A stretch of DNA of 64,000 nucleotides from contig CBDBGS010000005.1 of NCBI GenBank assembly GCA_965205385.1, positions 186,001 to 250,000 of the forward strand, in the 5' to 3' direction. Position numbers and translations under genes: made by a program. Positions 1 through 7,708 of the stretch are shown piece after piece. Within the stretch, counting starts at the first letter, position 1. Each line of letters starts with the position of its first letter. The notes beneath the pieces are model-generated. The model saw nothing but the letters and a program-made list of their open reading frames with translations, was not told the origin of the DNA and did not search any database. Origin of the DNA: CATOSP01 sp965205385. GTDB lineage: Bacteria; Chloroflexota; Dehalococcoidia; Lucifugimonadales; UBA3495.

Positions 1-2
1 GC

Positions 3-494
3 ATCGACGTGCTGGTGAACAACGCGGTATGGCGCGTTCGCGAGAGCCTGATGGAGCTGGACGACGAGAAATGGGAGGCGGCATTGGCGGTAAACGTGGA
101 CGCCCTTTTTCTGACTTCCAGGGCCGTCCTGCCTGGTATGGTCAAGAACCAGTGGGGCCGCATCATCAACTACTCTGGCATTGCCCCCTTCCGGGGAGTG
201 GTGGGCCAGGGCACGCTGAAGATGGCGGTGGAGGGCTTCACCAGGGCGGTGGCCAAGGAATACGGAAAGTACAATGTTACGGCCAACTGCGTTGGTCCCG
301 GTAGCATCCAGGTGGTGCGCACTCCAGGCCAGGAATCGAGCCCCAACGAAAACACGACGGCGTTGAATATCCCCGTACCCCGGCAGGGGACCGTCGAGGA
401 GTGCTCGGCGCTCGCCGTGTTCCTGGCCAGCGCGCAGGCTTCCTACATCACCGGCCAAGCTTACTTGGTCAACGGCGGCGCCCACTTCTTGTAG
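3..494 (+). CDS. SDR-family oxidoreductase, 5' partial, catalytic Tyr replaced
   Basis: The C-terminal two-thirds of a short-chain dehydrogenase/reductase; the gene enters from before the window. The conserved VLVNNA segment (NNAG motif, last residue changed), the GRIIN beta-5 strand and the C-terminal YITGQ..NGG segment are typical of the SDR fold (normally NAD(P)H-dependent alcohol/ketone chemistry). Where classical SDRs have YxxxK, this protein has Q-G-T-L-K: the Lys is kept but the Tyr is Gln. It is followed after 35 bp by a paralogue with the same kind of defect, so the two were probably produced by duplication and may act as a pair or heteromer. The fold is certain; the enzymatic activity is doubtful. 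Confidence 0.85.
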   Translation: MDVLVNNAVWRVRESLMELDDEKWEAALAVNVDALFLTSRAVLPGMVKNQWGRIINYSGIAPFRGVVGQGTLKMAVEGFTRAVAKEYGKYNVTANCVGPGSIQVVRTPGQESSPNENTTALNIPVPRQGTVEECSALAVFLASAQASYITGQAYLVNGGAHFL

Positions 495-529
495 GACCCA
501 GACCGGACTCTCACTGGAGGCGTTACAAA

Positions 530-1270
530 TTGCGGAGTGGACTGGAAGGGAAGACCGTTCTGGTCACGGAAGTTGGGAGAAATCTGGGAAAGCCCACGGC
601 CCTGGCTTTCGCCGCTGAGGGGGTGAACCTGGTGCTGGCCAGCCTGGATGGTGGGGAGGCGTTGGAGCAAGCGGCCCACGAGGCTGAGGCGTCAGGGGTC
701 AAGGTGGTTACCGCTACTTGCGATACCAGCGACGGAGGACAGGTTGAGGAGTTGGCCCGCAAGGCTATTGCCGAGTTCAATTCCGTGGACGTCCTGGTAA
801 ACAACGCTTTGCTGCCGGTGGAATCTCTGCCCCTGGAGCAGTTGTCTTTCCAAGTATGGAAACGGAAGTTAGACGTGGAACTCAGGGGGGCGATGTTGGT
901 GTGCCAGGCCGTGATACCCAGGATGGTTGACCACCAGTGGGGGAGGGTGATCAACTTCGCCGGTCTCTCTGCGTTCAATGGGGACGACCCCATCAGCAGT
1001 ACCGCCGAGCTGGGCATGGTGGGGCTCACCAGGGGCATCGCCAGGGAGTACGGGAAATTCAATATAACGGCCAACTGCATTTGCCCAGCCGGGGTGGAAC
1101 CGTCCGAAATGGGCGTGCCCCTGGTCTACTCGCCCAGTGACGGCGACCCAATCCCGCGTTGGGGCAAAGGCGAGGAAGTGGGATTCCTGGCCGTAAGCCT
1201 TGCCAGCGAGGACGCGGGTTACCTGACCGGGCAGTGCATTTTGCCGAACGGCGGAAAGTACTTTCTTTAA
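530..1270 (+). CDS. Degenerate SDR-family protein, likely TTG start
   Basis: 246-residue SDR-fold protein. The TTG at 530 is chosen because GGAGG at 516-520 lies 9 bp upstream and it gives the usual short N-terminus before the first beta strand. The cofactor motif TGxxxGxG reads TEVGRNLG, losing two of three glycines. The NNAG motif reads NNAL, and the YxxxK position reads S-S-T-A-E, so both catalytic Tyr and Lys are gone. The C-terminal YLTGQ..PNGG segment is retained. It is adjacent to and similar to the preceding gene. The open frame and good conservation elsewhere suggest selection on a non-classical role (binding or scaffolding, or an activity using other residues) rather than a pseudogene. 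Confidence 0.8.
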   Translation: MRSGLEGKTVLVTEVGRNLGKPTALAFAAEGVNLVLASLDGGEALEQAAHEAEASGVKVVTATCDTSDGGQVEELARKAIAEFNSVDVLVNNALLPVESLPLEQLSFQVWKRKLDVELRGAMLVCQAVIPRMVDHQWGRVINFAGLSAFNGDDPISSTAELGMVGLTRGIAREYGKFNITANCICPAGVEPSEMGVPLVYSPSDGDPIPRWGKGEEVGFLAVSLASEDAGYLTGQCILPNGGKYFL

Positions 1271-1357
1271 GGATTTGGCCCCAACCCGCTCATAGACTTT
1301 CGACCATTGGCTTCCGGTAGTTAGACCAGCGATAGTTAGACCAGAGGAGGGCCGGGG

Positions 1358-2173
1358 ATGCCGGACCTGACCTACGAGCCATACCCTGAGAAGCATTACG
1401 CCATCTTCAGGATGACCCGGCCTGACCGGCTGAACGCCCAGGGCGCTCGGATGCGCGAGGACCTGGACGAGGCCATTATGGAGTTCACCCAGGACCCGGA
1501 CATGCGAGTTGGCGTTGTAACCGGGGAGGGCAGGGCATTTTCCGCCGGGGCAGACCTGAGGGAGATGGCGGAGCGCAACGCGGCGGTGGTGTCTTCGGCA
1601 GGGCCATCGGAGGAGAGGCCGATACCGCCTCCTGAGCTTAGGGTCGACGGTCTTCGCTCCGGGCAACCGTTTTCCCGGAACCCCAAGCCTTTCATCGCCG
1701 CGGTAAACGGGCTGGCCATCGCCGCCGGGATGGAACGCGCAGCCGACTGCGACATACGCATCGCGTCCACAGAAGCGTACTTCGGGCTGTTCGAGGTGAA
1801 GCGGGGCATCCTGGCCAACTATGCAATACACCATCTGGCGCGGATCATGCCCCACGGCGAGGCCATGTACCTGATGCTCACGGGAGACACCCTCAGCGTG
1901 GAGGAGGCCCACAGGCTGGGGTTTGTCCACGAGGTACTGAAACCGGAGCGGTTGATGCCACGGGCTGTTGAGATCGCCGAGACCATCGGTGCGAACGCTC
2001 CCCTGGCGGTCCAGGGCACCAAGGCCGTGGCGCAGCACTGGCGGCTCTACGGACTGGAGCAGTCCTTGCAGCTAAACGCCTGGGTGAATTTTCGCGTCAA
2101 TAACTCCGAAGACGCCAAAGAAGGGCCGAGGGCGTTTTCCGAGAAGCGGGACCCGGTTTGGAAGGGCCGGTAG
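1358..2173 (+). CDS. Enoyl-CoA hydratase/isomerase (crotonase) family
   Basis: 271 residues, the usual crotonase length. The first oxyanion-hole region is visible as AFSAGADLREM, and the second as NGLAIAAGMERAADCDI, where the typical GGG run is AAG. A Glu in FGLFEVKRGI matches the first catalytic Glu of hydratases, and a second acidic residue lies in HGEAMYLMLTGD. An insert around residues 80-105 (SSAGPSEERPIPPPE) is longer than in model enzymes. Start ATG has GAGGAGG at 1344-1350. The upstream gap carries a 12-bp direct repeat (tagttagaccag, twice within 27 bp). Hydration or isomerisation of an acyl-CoA thioester is inferred from the family; the substrate cannot be read. Probably co-transcribed with the two SDR genes. 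Confidence 0.85.
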   Translation: MPDLTYEPYPEKHYAIFRMTRPDRLNAQGARMREDLDEAIMEFTQDPDMRVGVVTGEGRAFSAGADLREMAERNAAVVSSAGPSEERPIPPPELRVDGLRSGQPFSRNPKPFIAAVNGLAIAAGMERAADCDIRIASTEAYFGLFEVKRGILANYAIHHLARIMPHGEAMYLMLTGDTLSVEEAHRLGFVHEVLKPERLMPRAVEIAETIGANAPLAVQGTKAVAQHWRLYGLEQSLQLNAWVNFRVNNSEDAKEGPRAFSEKRDPVWKGR

Positions 2174-2202
2174 GCACCCTGAAACGCGGGCAAGGGTCCC
2201 CA

Positions 2203-2231
2203 TTGCGGAATTCGAGAGGTCCTATTATCAT
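2203..2231 (+). promoter_or_regulatory. Putative sigma70-type promoter for the FTRc gene
   Basis: TTGCGG (2203-2208), 17-bp spacer, TATCAT (2226-2231). The predicted transcript would have a leader of about 60 nt. It is supported only by motif match and spacing. Confidence 0.4.
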
Positions 2232-2298
2232 TGACTGGGATTATTGAGCCAAAATCGGGCTAAAAACCGGGCGACACACTGCCCCAAGGAGATCACCA

Positions 2299-2724
2299 TT
2301 GGCAGACCTGCCTAGCGACAAAGCCATCCAACGAATGCGAGTGTTTATTGAACGGTACTGCGATAAATCGGGTACGTTCACTCACCCCGGAGAGGGTGTA
2401 ACCGAGGCTGTGGTACTTGGTCTCGCGCAGAACGTGGACGACATCGGCAGACCCCTCTGCCCGTGCCGCTTCTACCCTGACAAGAAGGAAGAGGTCAAAA
2501 ACCGGACGTGGATTTGCGCCTGCGACGACATGCAGATCTACAAGTATTGCCACTGCCTGCTGTTCGTGGATAAGGAAGGCATGCCCATCACCGAATACCT
2601 CCCCGAAGACCATGAGGGCCGCGCCATCTACGGACTGGTAAAGGACCCTAATCCGGACAAAGGCCGGCCATTACGCGACAAGGCCGAGGAACGGGAGATA
2701 GAACGGAAGGAACGGCCCTCATAG
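2299..2724 (+). CDS. Ferredoxin-thioredoxin reductase catalytic-chain-like protein
   Basis: 141 residues, TTG start with AAGGAG at 2286-2291. Six cysteines occur as CPC (54-56), CAC (73-75) and CHC (84-86). This is the CPC/CxC/CHC signature of the FTR catalytic beta subunit, which holds a 4Fe-4S cluster next to a redox-active disulfide and passes electrons from ferredoxin to thioredoxins. A charged tail of about 45 residues follows the core. No FTR alpha (variable) chain and no thioredoxin are nearby, as is common for FTRc-like proteins of non-phototrophs. The ferredoxin-linked oxidoreductase at 11.9-15.2 kb could supply electrons, but that link is inference. Flanked by a putative promoter and a strong terminator, so probably monocistronic. 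Confidence 0.88.
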   Translation: MADLPSDKAIQRMRVFIERYCDKSGTFTHPGEGVTEAVVLGLAQNVDDIGRPLCPCRFYPDKKEEVKNRTWICACDDMQIYKYCHCLLFVDKEGMPITEYLPEDHEGRAIYGLVKDPNPDKGRPLRDKAEEREIERKERPS

Positions 2725-2821
2725 CCTTCCCCACTGACCCCTGGTAAGGGTGACTCTGCCACGCGCCGGGTCAGCATATTCACCGGGCGCGGGACCAATC
2801 TTTATTCTCCATAGCGCGAAG

Positions 2822-2853
2822 AACGCCACACCGGTTCCAACCGGTGTGGCGTT
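2822..2853. terminator. 15-bp perfect palindrome, likely bidirectional terminator
   Basis: Arms 2822-2836 and 2839-2853 are perfect inverted repeats (aacgccacaccggtt / aaccggtgtggcgtt) separated by 2 nt. It sits between the convergent FTRc (+) and NIPSNAP (-) genes, 13 bp from the latter's stop. The T-run is short. Confidence 0.75.
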
Positions 2854-2865
2854 TCTCATGGGCGC

Positions 2866-3480
2866 TTAGTGCATGGGTGAGAAGGCGGCTGGGACGAGAA
2901 TCTTGTTCTCCTGGCTGACCCGGCCGGGGGCGCCGGACGGCCAGTGGGGAGACTTGCTGGATTCCCTACGGACCTCTTCGCGGTGGTTCAGGTCGTTGTA
3001 AGGCCAGACGTGCATCCATTTGTTGAGGTTACCTGTTTCGGTGAACATGCCGGCGGCCAGCGGAGAGAACTCTTCCCGGTAGGGCAGGGCGTCGGTCCAG
3101 CGGCGGATTAGCTCCGGGATCGATCCTGGCTGGTAGGTGTAGGTGCGCATCTCATATATGTTGCCCAGGGCCTGGTCGCCGCCCATGGGTTTCATGAATG
3201 GGGCGGGCGTCCATATTTCCGAGTTCATATTGAGGATCGCCCCGTTGCTGGGAGGCGGCCAGTTGGGGTCCTTGGAAGATTCAGCCCTGATCCTCTCGCG
3301 CTCGTCCATGTTCTCGTAGGGCCAGACGTGGATGATCTGGTTCAGCGGCCCGATCTCCGTGTGCCAGAAGGCGGCGAGCTTGGAGTATTGTTCCCTGTAT
3401 TTCAGAGCGTTGCCGAAGTTCTCCTCGTACTGGGCAACCGAGCCTGGCTTGAGATCGTAGGTACGGACTTCGTATATCAT
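2866..3480 (-). CDS. Double NIPSNAP-domain protein
   Basis: 204 residues from the ATG at 3480, which has AAGGAG just upstream; an upstream in-frame extension lacks an RBS. Two tandem NIPSNAP-type alpha/beta-barrel domains are evident: MIYEVRTYDLKPGS... and IYEMRTYTYQPGSI..., each followed by the conserved I/MHVWPY motif and an R-ESSK-P-W segment. Proteins of this ferredoxin-like dimeric barrel family occur widely beside catabolic genes; their activity is poorly defined. The internal duplication makes a pseudo-dimer in one chain. A further small barrel-like protein lies at 55.7 kb. Confidence 0.88.
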   Translation of the reverse strand: MIYEVRTYDLKPGSVAQYEENFGNALKYREQYSKLAAFWHTEIGPLNQIIHVWPYENMDERERIRAESSKDPNWPPPSNGAILNMNSEIWTPAPFMKPMGGDQALGNIYEMRTYTYQPGSIPELIRRWTDALPYREEFSPLAAGMFTETGNLNKWMHVWPYNDLNHREEVRRESSKSPHWPSGAPGRVSQENKILVPAAFSPMH

Positions 3481-3605
3481 GGGCGGCTCCTTAATGGGAC
3501 TGGATATGAAGGGTGGACTACGCGGCCAGTGTAACAAACGCCCCAAGACGGAGGCAATTCATTGTCTGAACTGTGATTTTTGTGATGCGGTGATTTCCGT
3601 GATTG

Positions 3606-3659
3606 GAGGTCTTCGAGGTCTTCGAGGTCTTCGAGGTCTTCGAGGTCTTCGAGGTCTTC
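3606..3659. repeat. Tandem repeat, six copies of a 9-bp unit
   Basis: Six exact copies of gaggtcttc fill 3606-3659 in the intergenic region between the divergent NIPSNAP and amidohydrolase genes. It is read as a Leu-Arg-Gly repeat in one frame, but no convincing gene uses that frame. Such a tract is prone to slippage. Confidence 0.95.
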
Positions 3660-3767
3660 AAGAAGAGCGGGAAATCAGGCAAATCCTTGAATCAAATGAA
3701 TCACGGTTCAGACCACGCTTTACAGCCAGCGGTTGTGGCCCCAGAATCTTGCCGATAGGACTGGATT

Positions 3768-5342
3768 ATGGCTGAACTACTGATTACCAACGGTCTCATC
3801 ATCGACGGCAGCGGCAGCCCCGGTTTCCATGCTGCCGTGCTGGTCAACGGAAACACCGTAACGGTCCACCGGGGCGACGCCTCCCATCTGGAAGCGGACC
3901 GGGTGATAGACGCCACCGGTTACGTGGTCTGCCCGGGGTTTGTCGACCTCCACTCCCATGCGGGTCTGACCATTCTGGGGGAGCCCCACCATGACCCGAA
4001 GGTGCGCCAGGGCGTGACCACCGAACTGGTGGGTATCGACGGAATATCCCATGCTCCTTTCAAGACCCGCGAGGAGTTGGAACGGTACATCTGGCTGGAC
4101 TCGGGACTCAATGGTTACCCTCCCTTGCCCGCTGACTGGCTCACCGTGGCGGACATGCTGGGGAAGTACGACAACACCGTGGCGATCAACATCGCTTACA
4201 TACTGGGCAACTCCCCGGTGCGTATCTGGGGTGTGGGTTGGAACGACCGCCCGGCCACGGCAGCCGAGATGGAGGACATGAAGTCGGTGGTCAGGGAGGC
4301 GATGGAAGAAGGAGCGTGGGGGCTCTCCACGGGCCTGGACTATCCGCCAGGTTCCTACGCCGATACCGAGGAGCTGAGCATACTATCCGAGGTTTCAGCT
4401 TCCCTGGGTGGCATCTACCACACCCATACCCGGGCCAGCCTCCGGTCCCAGGGACTGCTTGCGCCGTGGGAAGAGGCGGTGGAGATTGGCAGGCGCAGCG
4501 GCATACCGGTCCACCTAACCCATTACCGCCAGAGCGCACAGGGCGTTGGCAGTCATCTCGACTATCTTGGGTTGGTGGAAAACGCAAGGGACGAGGGGTT
4601 GGACGTCACCTTCGACTGCTATACCTACCCGTACTCGGGCACCACCGTGACCATTGGACTGCCCCATTGGGCCAAGGACGGCGGCCCGGAGCGGCTCATG
4701 GCCGCGCTACAGGACGCCGACGACCGGGCGAGAATGAAGCGGGAAGTTACCCCAGACAGGCTCTATAACAATTGGCTGACCAACTTCACCCGGCCTGAAA
4801 ACGCGAAATACGATGGGCGGCTGATTACCGACATCGCCGAGATGCGGGGCCAGGACCCGGCGGACGCCCTGTTCGACCTGCTCGTTGAAGAAAACCTGGG
4901 GATCTCCACCGTGGGTCTCGGCACCAACCCGCAGACATTGCCGGACTTCGTTTCCCACCCAATGGGGATGATAGCCAGCGACGCCATTCTGTTCGGCGAG
5001 CACCCTAATCCAAGGACCTACGGTTGCTTCCCGATAGTGTTGGCCGAGTTCGTTCGCGCGGAAAAACACCTCCGGCTCCCCGAAGCCATCCGCAAGATGA
5101 CTTCGTTCCCGGCCCAGCGTCTGGGTCTGCCCGACCGGGGGCTGCTCAGGGACGGCTTTAAGGCCGATATCGTCCTCTTCAACCCCGACACGGTGAAGAC
5201 CTACGCCACCAAGGATGACCCCAAGCACTACCCCGTCGGAATCGACTACGTAATCGTCAACGGCCAGGTGGTGATAGACAACGGCGAAAACACCGGCGCG
5301 CTGCCGGGCCGGGCCCTCAGGCGTGGGCGGGCCAGCACCTAG
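3768..5342 (+). CDS. Amidohydrolase, N-acyl-D-amino-acid deacylase-like
   Basis: 524 residues. Characteristic features of the metal-dependent amidohydrolase superfamily: an N-terminal beta-sandwich (LITNGLIIDGSGSPG), then PGFVDLHSHAG with the HxH metal pair, the later His segments IYHTHTR and VHLTHYRQ, and a C-terminal return to the sandwich (GLLRDGFKADIVLFNPD). Length and architecture match D-aminoacylase/N-acyl-D-amino-acid deacylases. The GNCG motif that gives a metal-bridging Cys in D-aminoacylase reads V-G-I-D-G here, so metal ligation and substrate may differ. The start ATG lacks a strong SD. The gene stands alone between a repeat-bearing intergenic region and an ArsR promoter. Confidence 0.82.
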   Translation: MAELLITNGLIIDGSGSPGFHAAVLVNGNTVTVHRGDASHLEADRVIDATGYVVCPGFVDLHSHAGLTILGEPHHDPKVRQGVTTELVGIDGISHAPFKTREELERYIWLDSGLNGYPPLPADWLTVADMLGKYDNTVAINIAYILGNSPVRIWGVGWNDRPATAAEMEDMKSVVREAMEEGAWGLSTGLDYPPGSYADTEELSILSEVSASLGGIYHTHTRASLRSQGLLAPWEEAVEIGRRSGIPVHLTHYRQSAQGVGSHLDYLGLVENARDEGLDVTFDCYTYPYSGTTVTIGLPHWAKDGGPERLMAALQDADDRARMKREVTPDRLYNNWLTNFTRPENAKYDGRLITDIAEMRGQDPADALFDLLVEENLGISTVGLGTNPQTLPDFVSHPMGMIASDAILFGEHPNPRTYGCFPIVLAEFVRAEKHLRLPEAIRKMTSFPAQRLGLPDRGLLRDGFKADIVLFNPDTVKTYATKDDPKHYPVGIDYVIVNGQVVIDNGENTGALPGRALRRGRAST

Positions 5343-5419
5343 CCGGGCCACGGCAACCTCCGGATTCCATTCAATCCTTCCGGTCTCCCGCGAGTCTTTC
5401 CGGGTCCTTTCCCGGTGTG

Positions 5420-5448
5420 TTGACACGCTGCATTCGGCGTCCTATCAT
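5420..5448 (+). promoter_or_regulatory. Near-consensus sigma70 promoter for arsR-like gene (leaderless)
   Basis: TTGACA (5420-5425), exactly 17 bp, TATCAT (5443-5448). The expected start site at about 5455-5457 coincides with the ATG at 5457. There is no SD between the -10 and the ATG, so the mRNA is predicted to be leaderless. Confidence 0.7.
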
Positions 5449-5456
5449 TTAACCAA

Positions 5457-5888
5457 ATGATTAACTATCAGTTCGACACGCTCGACAAGACTTTCGCCGC
5501 GTTGGCCGACCCGACCCGGAGGGCCATTCTGCAGCGGTTATCCCAGGGTGACTCGCCGGTGACTGCCTTAGCGGAACCCTTTGACGTATCGCTTCCCGCC
5601 ATATCCAAGCAAATCAGGGTATTGGAGCGCGCGGGCCTTTTGGTCCAGGAGAAAGACGGCCGTGTGCGCCGATGCCGGCTTCAGGCGGGACCAATGCGGG
5701 AGGTTGCCGATTGGGTCGCCCAATACCGGCTGTTCTGGGAGCGGCAACTGGAGTCCTTGTCCGCCTACATGCAGGGCTTGGAACAGGGATTAGAACCCGG
5801 CGAGCAGTCTCCGCAGGCAGGCCACGCTGATAGCTACAACACTCAGGAAGGTGAGGATGACTCAACCAACATCCAGGGCGGCGAATAG
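5457..5888 (+). CDS. ArsR-family winged-helix transcriptional regulator
   Basis: 143 residues. The N-terminal 100 are a typical ArsR wHTH: FAALADPTRRAILQRLSQGD, recognition helix around VSLPAISKQIRVLERAGLL, and a beta wing QEKDGRVRRCRLQ. No CxC metal site is visible in helix 3, so it belongs to the non-metal ArsR group usually found upstream of SRPBCC/AHSA1 genes and thought to repress its own operon. The C-terminal 45 residues are low-complexity and acidic. The next gene overlaps its 3' end by about 32 bp, indicating translational coupling. Expected to act as a dimer on its own promoter. Confidence 0.9.
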   Translation: MINYQFDTLDKTFAALADPTRRAILQRLSQGDSPVTALAEPFDVSLPAISKQIRVLERAGLLVQEKDGRVRRCRLQAGPMREVADWVAQYRLFWERQLESLSAYMQGLEQGLEPGEQSPQAGHADSYNTQEGEDDSTNIQGGE

Positions 5889-6394
5889 TCTAACTATCTC
5901 AAGGACGGTGGCCGCTTCCAGGGAACGGGTGTTTTCAGCCTGGACCGACCCGGTCCATCTCCGTCAGTGGTGGGCAGCGGCCGAAGGTTTCACCACTCCC
6001 ATAGCCGAGGTGGACTTGAGAATCGGCGGAGCCTACAGGTTGGGGATGCAGGCTCCCGGAGAGCCAGACCCCTACGTGGTAGGCGGGACCTGAGTCTTTG
6101 CGTCGGCGTCGGGTTAAGCAGGTGCCAGACCCCTACGTGGTAGGCGGGACCTATCTCGACGTGAAGCCTCCTGAACGGTTGGTCTATACCTGGGCTTGGG
6201 AAAAGAAGCCGTCCGACGATCCGGATTGGATGCCACCGGTCACCCTGGTAACCGTGGAATTCCACGACCGAGGCGAATCCACGGAGATTGTCCTGACCCA
6301 CGAGCAATTCCCGGATGAGCACATTAGGAACGAACACAGCCAGGGTTGGAACGGCTGCCTTGATAGTCTGACCCGGCACCTAAGAAACATCTAG
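5857..6394 (+). pseudogene. SRPBCC/AHSA1-domain protein split by a 61-bp duplication/insertion
   Basis: The first part (to TGA 6091-6093) reads LTISRTVAASRERVFSAWTDPVHLRQWW and the second (through 6394) reads LDVKPPERLVYTWAWEK, ending FPDEHIRNEHSQGWNGCLDSLTRHL. These are the two halves of one AHSA1-type START-fold protein. A 29-bp sequence occurs at 6063-6091 and again at 6124-6152; both copies encode PDPYVVGGT in the same relative frame, but the 61-bp offset shifts the frame. Deleting 61 bp restores a protein of about 158 residues, the normal family size. GTG 5851 is an alternative start. A real lesion or an assembly duplication; read mapping would tell. Confidence 0.85.
6063..6152. repeat. 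29-bp direct repeat with 32-bp intervening filler
   Basis: Identical copies at 6063-6091 and 6124-6152, separated by 32 bp rich in cgtcggcgtcgg with no homology to the gene. This is the lesion that breaks the SRPBCC gene. Confidence 0.95.
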
Positions 6395-6470
6395 AAGAGA
6401 AGCTCCTCCAAGGGGCTCACCGATTCTCGTCCACACGGCACATTCCGACCAACCGTAGTAAGGAGAAAAC

Positions 6471-6647
6471 GTGGCTAAAGTCACTCGATGCAGCGACATG
6501 GGTTCGGACTGCGATTTTATTGCACGGGGAGAAACGCTCGAAGAGGTCCTCCAGGTGGGCGCGGAACACGGTAGAGTGGTCTATGGAATCAACGAATTGA
6601 CTCCGGAGATGGTCGAGCAGGTCAAGGCGATGGTAAGAGAAGAGTAA
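6471..6647 (+). CDS. DUF1059 small protein
   Basis: 58-residue protein beginning at GTG 6471 with AAGGAG at 6460-6465. The pattern C-x-D-M-G-x-D-C-x-F, then TLEEVLQVGAEHGRVVYGI and LTPEMVEQVKAMV, is that of DUF1059. These are small soluble proteins with two conserved cysteines in the first 15 residues, possibly metal- or redox-related, with unknown function. It follows the ArsR/SRPBCC pair by about 76 bp and may be in the same transcript. Its own RBS is strong, so it is likely expressed even though the preceding gene is broken. Confidence 0.88.
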   Translation: MAKVTRCSDMGSDCDFIARGETLEEVLQVGAEHGRVVYGINELTPEMVEQVKAMVREE

Positions 6648-6796
6648 TCGCGCGAAGCTCGCGGTTGTTCTAAAATGCCTGCGGACCGGTCCGCTATGGG
6701 GTCCTGCTTGCCGTTGGGAGCTATCATCGGCATCGTGACTGAGCGTCGAGCAGTCGAGAGCTGGACCGGAGGGACCGGTTTGGGGGAGGGCGATAC

Positions 6797-7708
6797 GTGG
6801 AGCTAGTCGCGGAATTCAAGGCGCATCCTAGACATGCCATGTCCGTGTTGTTCACACCGGGCGGTGGGGAGTTGTTGACCTGTGGTATGGACGGGATGGC
6901 CCAGGTCTGGTCGGTACCGTCCTTCGAGCCGGTCAGGACTTTTCAAGGGCATGAGAAGTGCGTCAACGGGCTCTGCCTGACCCGTGACGGCGGGACGCTG
7001 ATCACCGGATCGACAGACAGGACCGTCCGGCTTTGGGACTACCCTTCGGGTGAGCTTTTGAAGACGCTAACCGGACACCGCAACACAGTAACCGCGCCTT
7101 TGGTTTCGCCCGACGGAAAATGGATCGCCTCACCGTCCTATGACGGGACGGTCCGGCTCTGGCCATTCGACGAGGATGCGGACGGGGAACCTACCGTGCT
7201 GCGCGGGCATCCCAAGAACGTCACTTCTGTCGCCTTCACTCCAGACTCCATGGTGTTGGCGGCATCGGGGGTCTTCGACGAGATACAACTGTGGAGCGTT
7301 CCCGAAGGCGCGCGGCTGCATTCCTTGACCGGGCATTCAGTGGCCGTGGGAACGTTGGGGATTGCGCCGGGTAGCCGGATTTTGTGGTCGCTAGGCCACG
7401 AGGGAACCCTCATTGCAAGGTCGACGGATGACTGGTCTATAGTCCGGTCCGTAGACCTGTCTTCGTATAAGCCGTTCTCGTTCGCCCTTTCAGCCGACGG
7501 TTCCATGATTGGTGTGACGTTCGACCACGGTGCGGGAGTGGTGTCGGCGGAGTCCATGGACCTGCTGGCCTATGTAAAGACGCCCGTTAAGGGAATGTAC
7601 GGCGCGGGGTTCTCCGCCGACAACCTGCTGATGGCCGCCGCGGCCGCCGATGGGCGTTGCCGAGTCTGGGCGCTGGAAGACGTCAGAAGCCCAGGAACCA
7701 CTCCGTAA
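6797..7708 (+). CDS. WD40-repeat beta-propeller protein
   Basis: 303 residues with about seven WD40 blades, for example EFKAHPRHAMSVLFTPGG, TFQGHEKCVNGLCLTRDGG with GSTDRTVRLWD, and LRGHPKNVTSVAFTPD. GH...WD signatures are clear in blades 1-5 and weaker in 6-7. No signal peptide, kinase or other domain is attached, so it is probably a stand-alone cytoplasmic scaffold. GTG start with GGGGGAGGG upstream. A perfect 14-bp palindrome (GCGGACCGGTCCGC, 6681-6694) about 100 bp upstream could be an operator. Its last 26 bp overlap the convergent MDMPI-like gene, so transcripts from the two would be antisense to each other. Confidence 0.88.
   Translation: MELVAEFKAHPRHAMSVLFTPGGGELLTCGMDGMAQVWSVPSFEPVRTFQGHEKCVNGLCLTRDGGTLITGSTDRTVRLWDYPSGELLKTLTGHRNTVTAPLVSPDGKWIASPSYDGTVRLWPFDEDADGEPTVLRGHPKNVTSVAFTPDSMVLAASGVFDEIQLWSVPEGARLHSLTGHSVAVGTLGIAPGSRILWSLGHEGTLIARSTDDWSIVRSVDLSSYKPFSFALSADGSMIGVTFDHGAGVVSAESMDLLAYVKTPVKGMYGAGFSADNLLMAAAAADGRCRVWALEDVRSPGTTP

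Noticed and set aside
3479..3775. A 98-codon frame encoding a Leu-Arg-Gly repeat
   Set aside because: It is the translation of the 9-bp tandem repeat and lacks an RBS.
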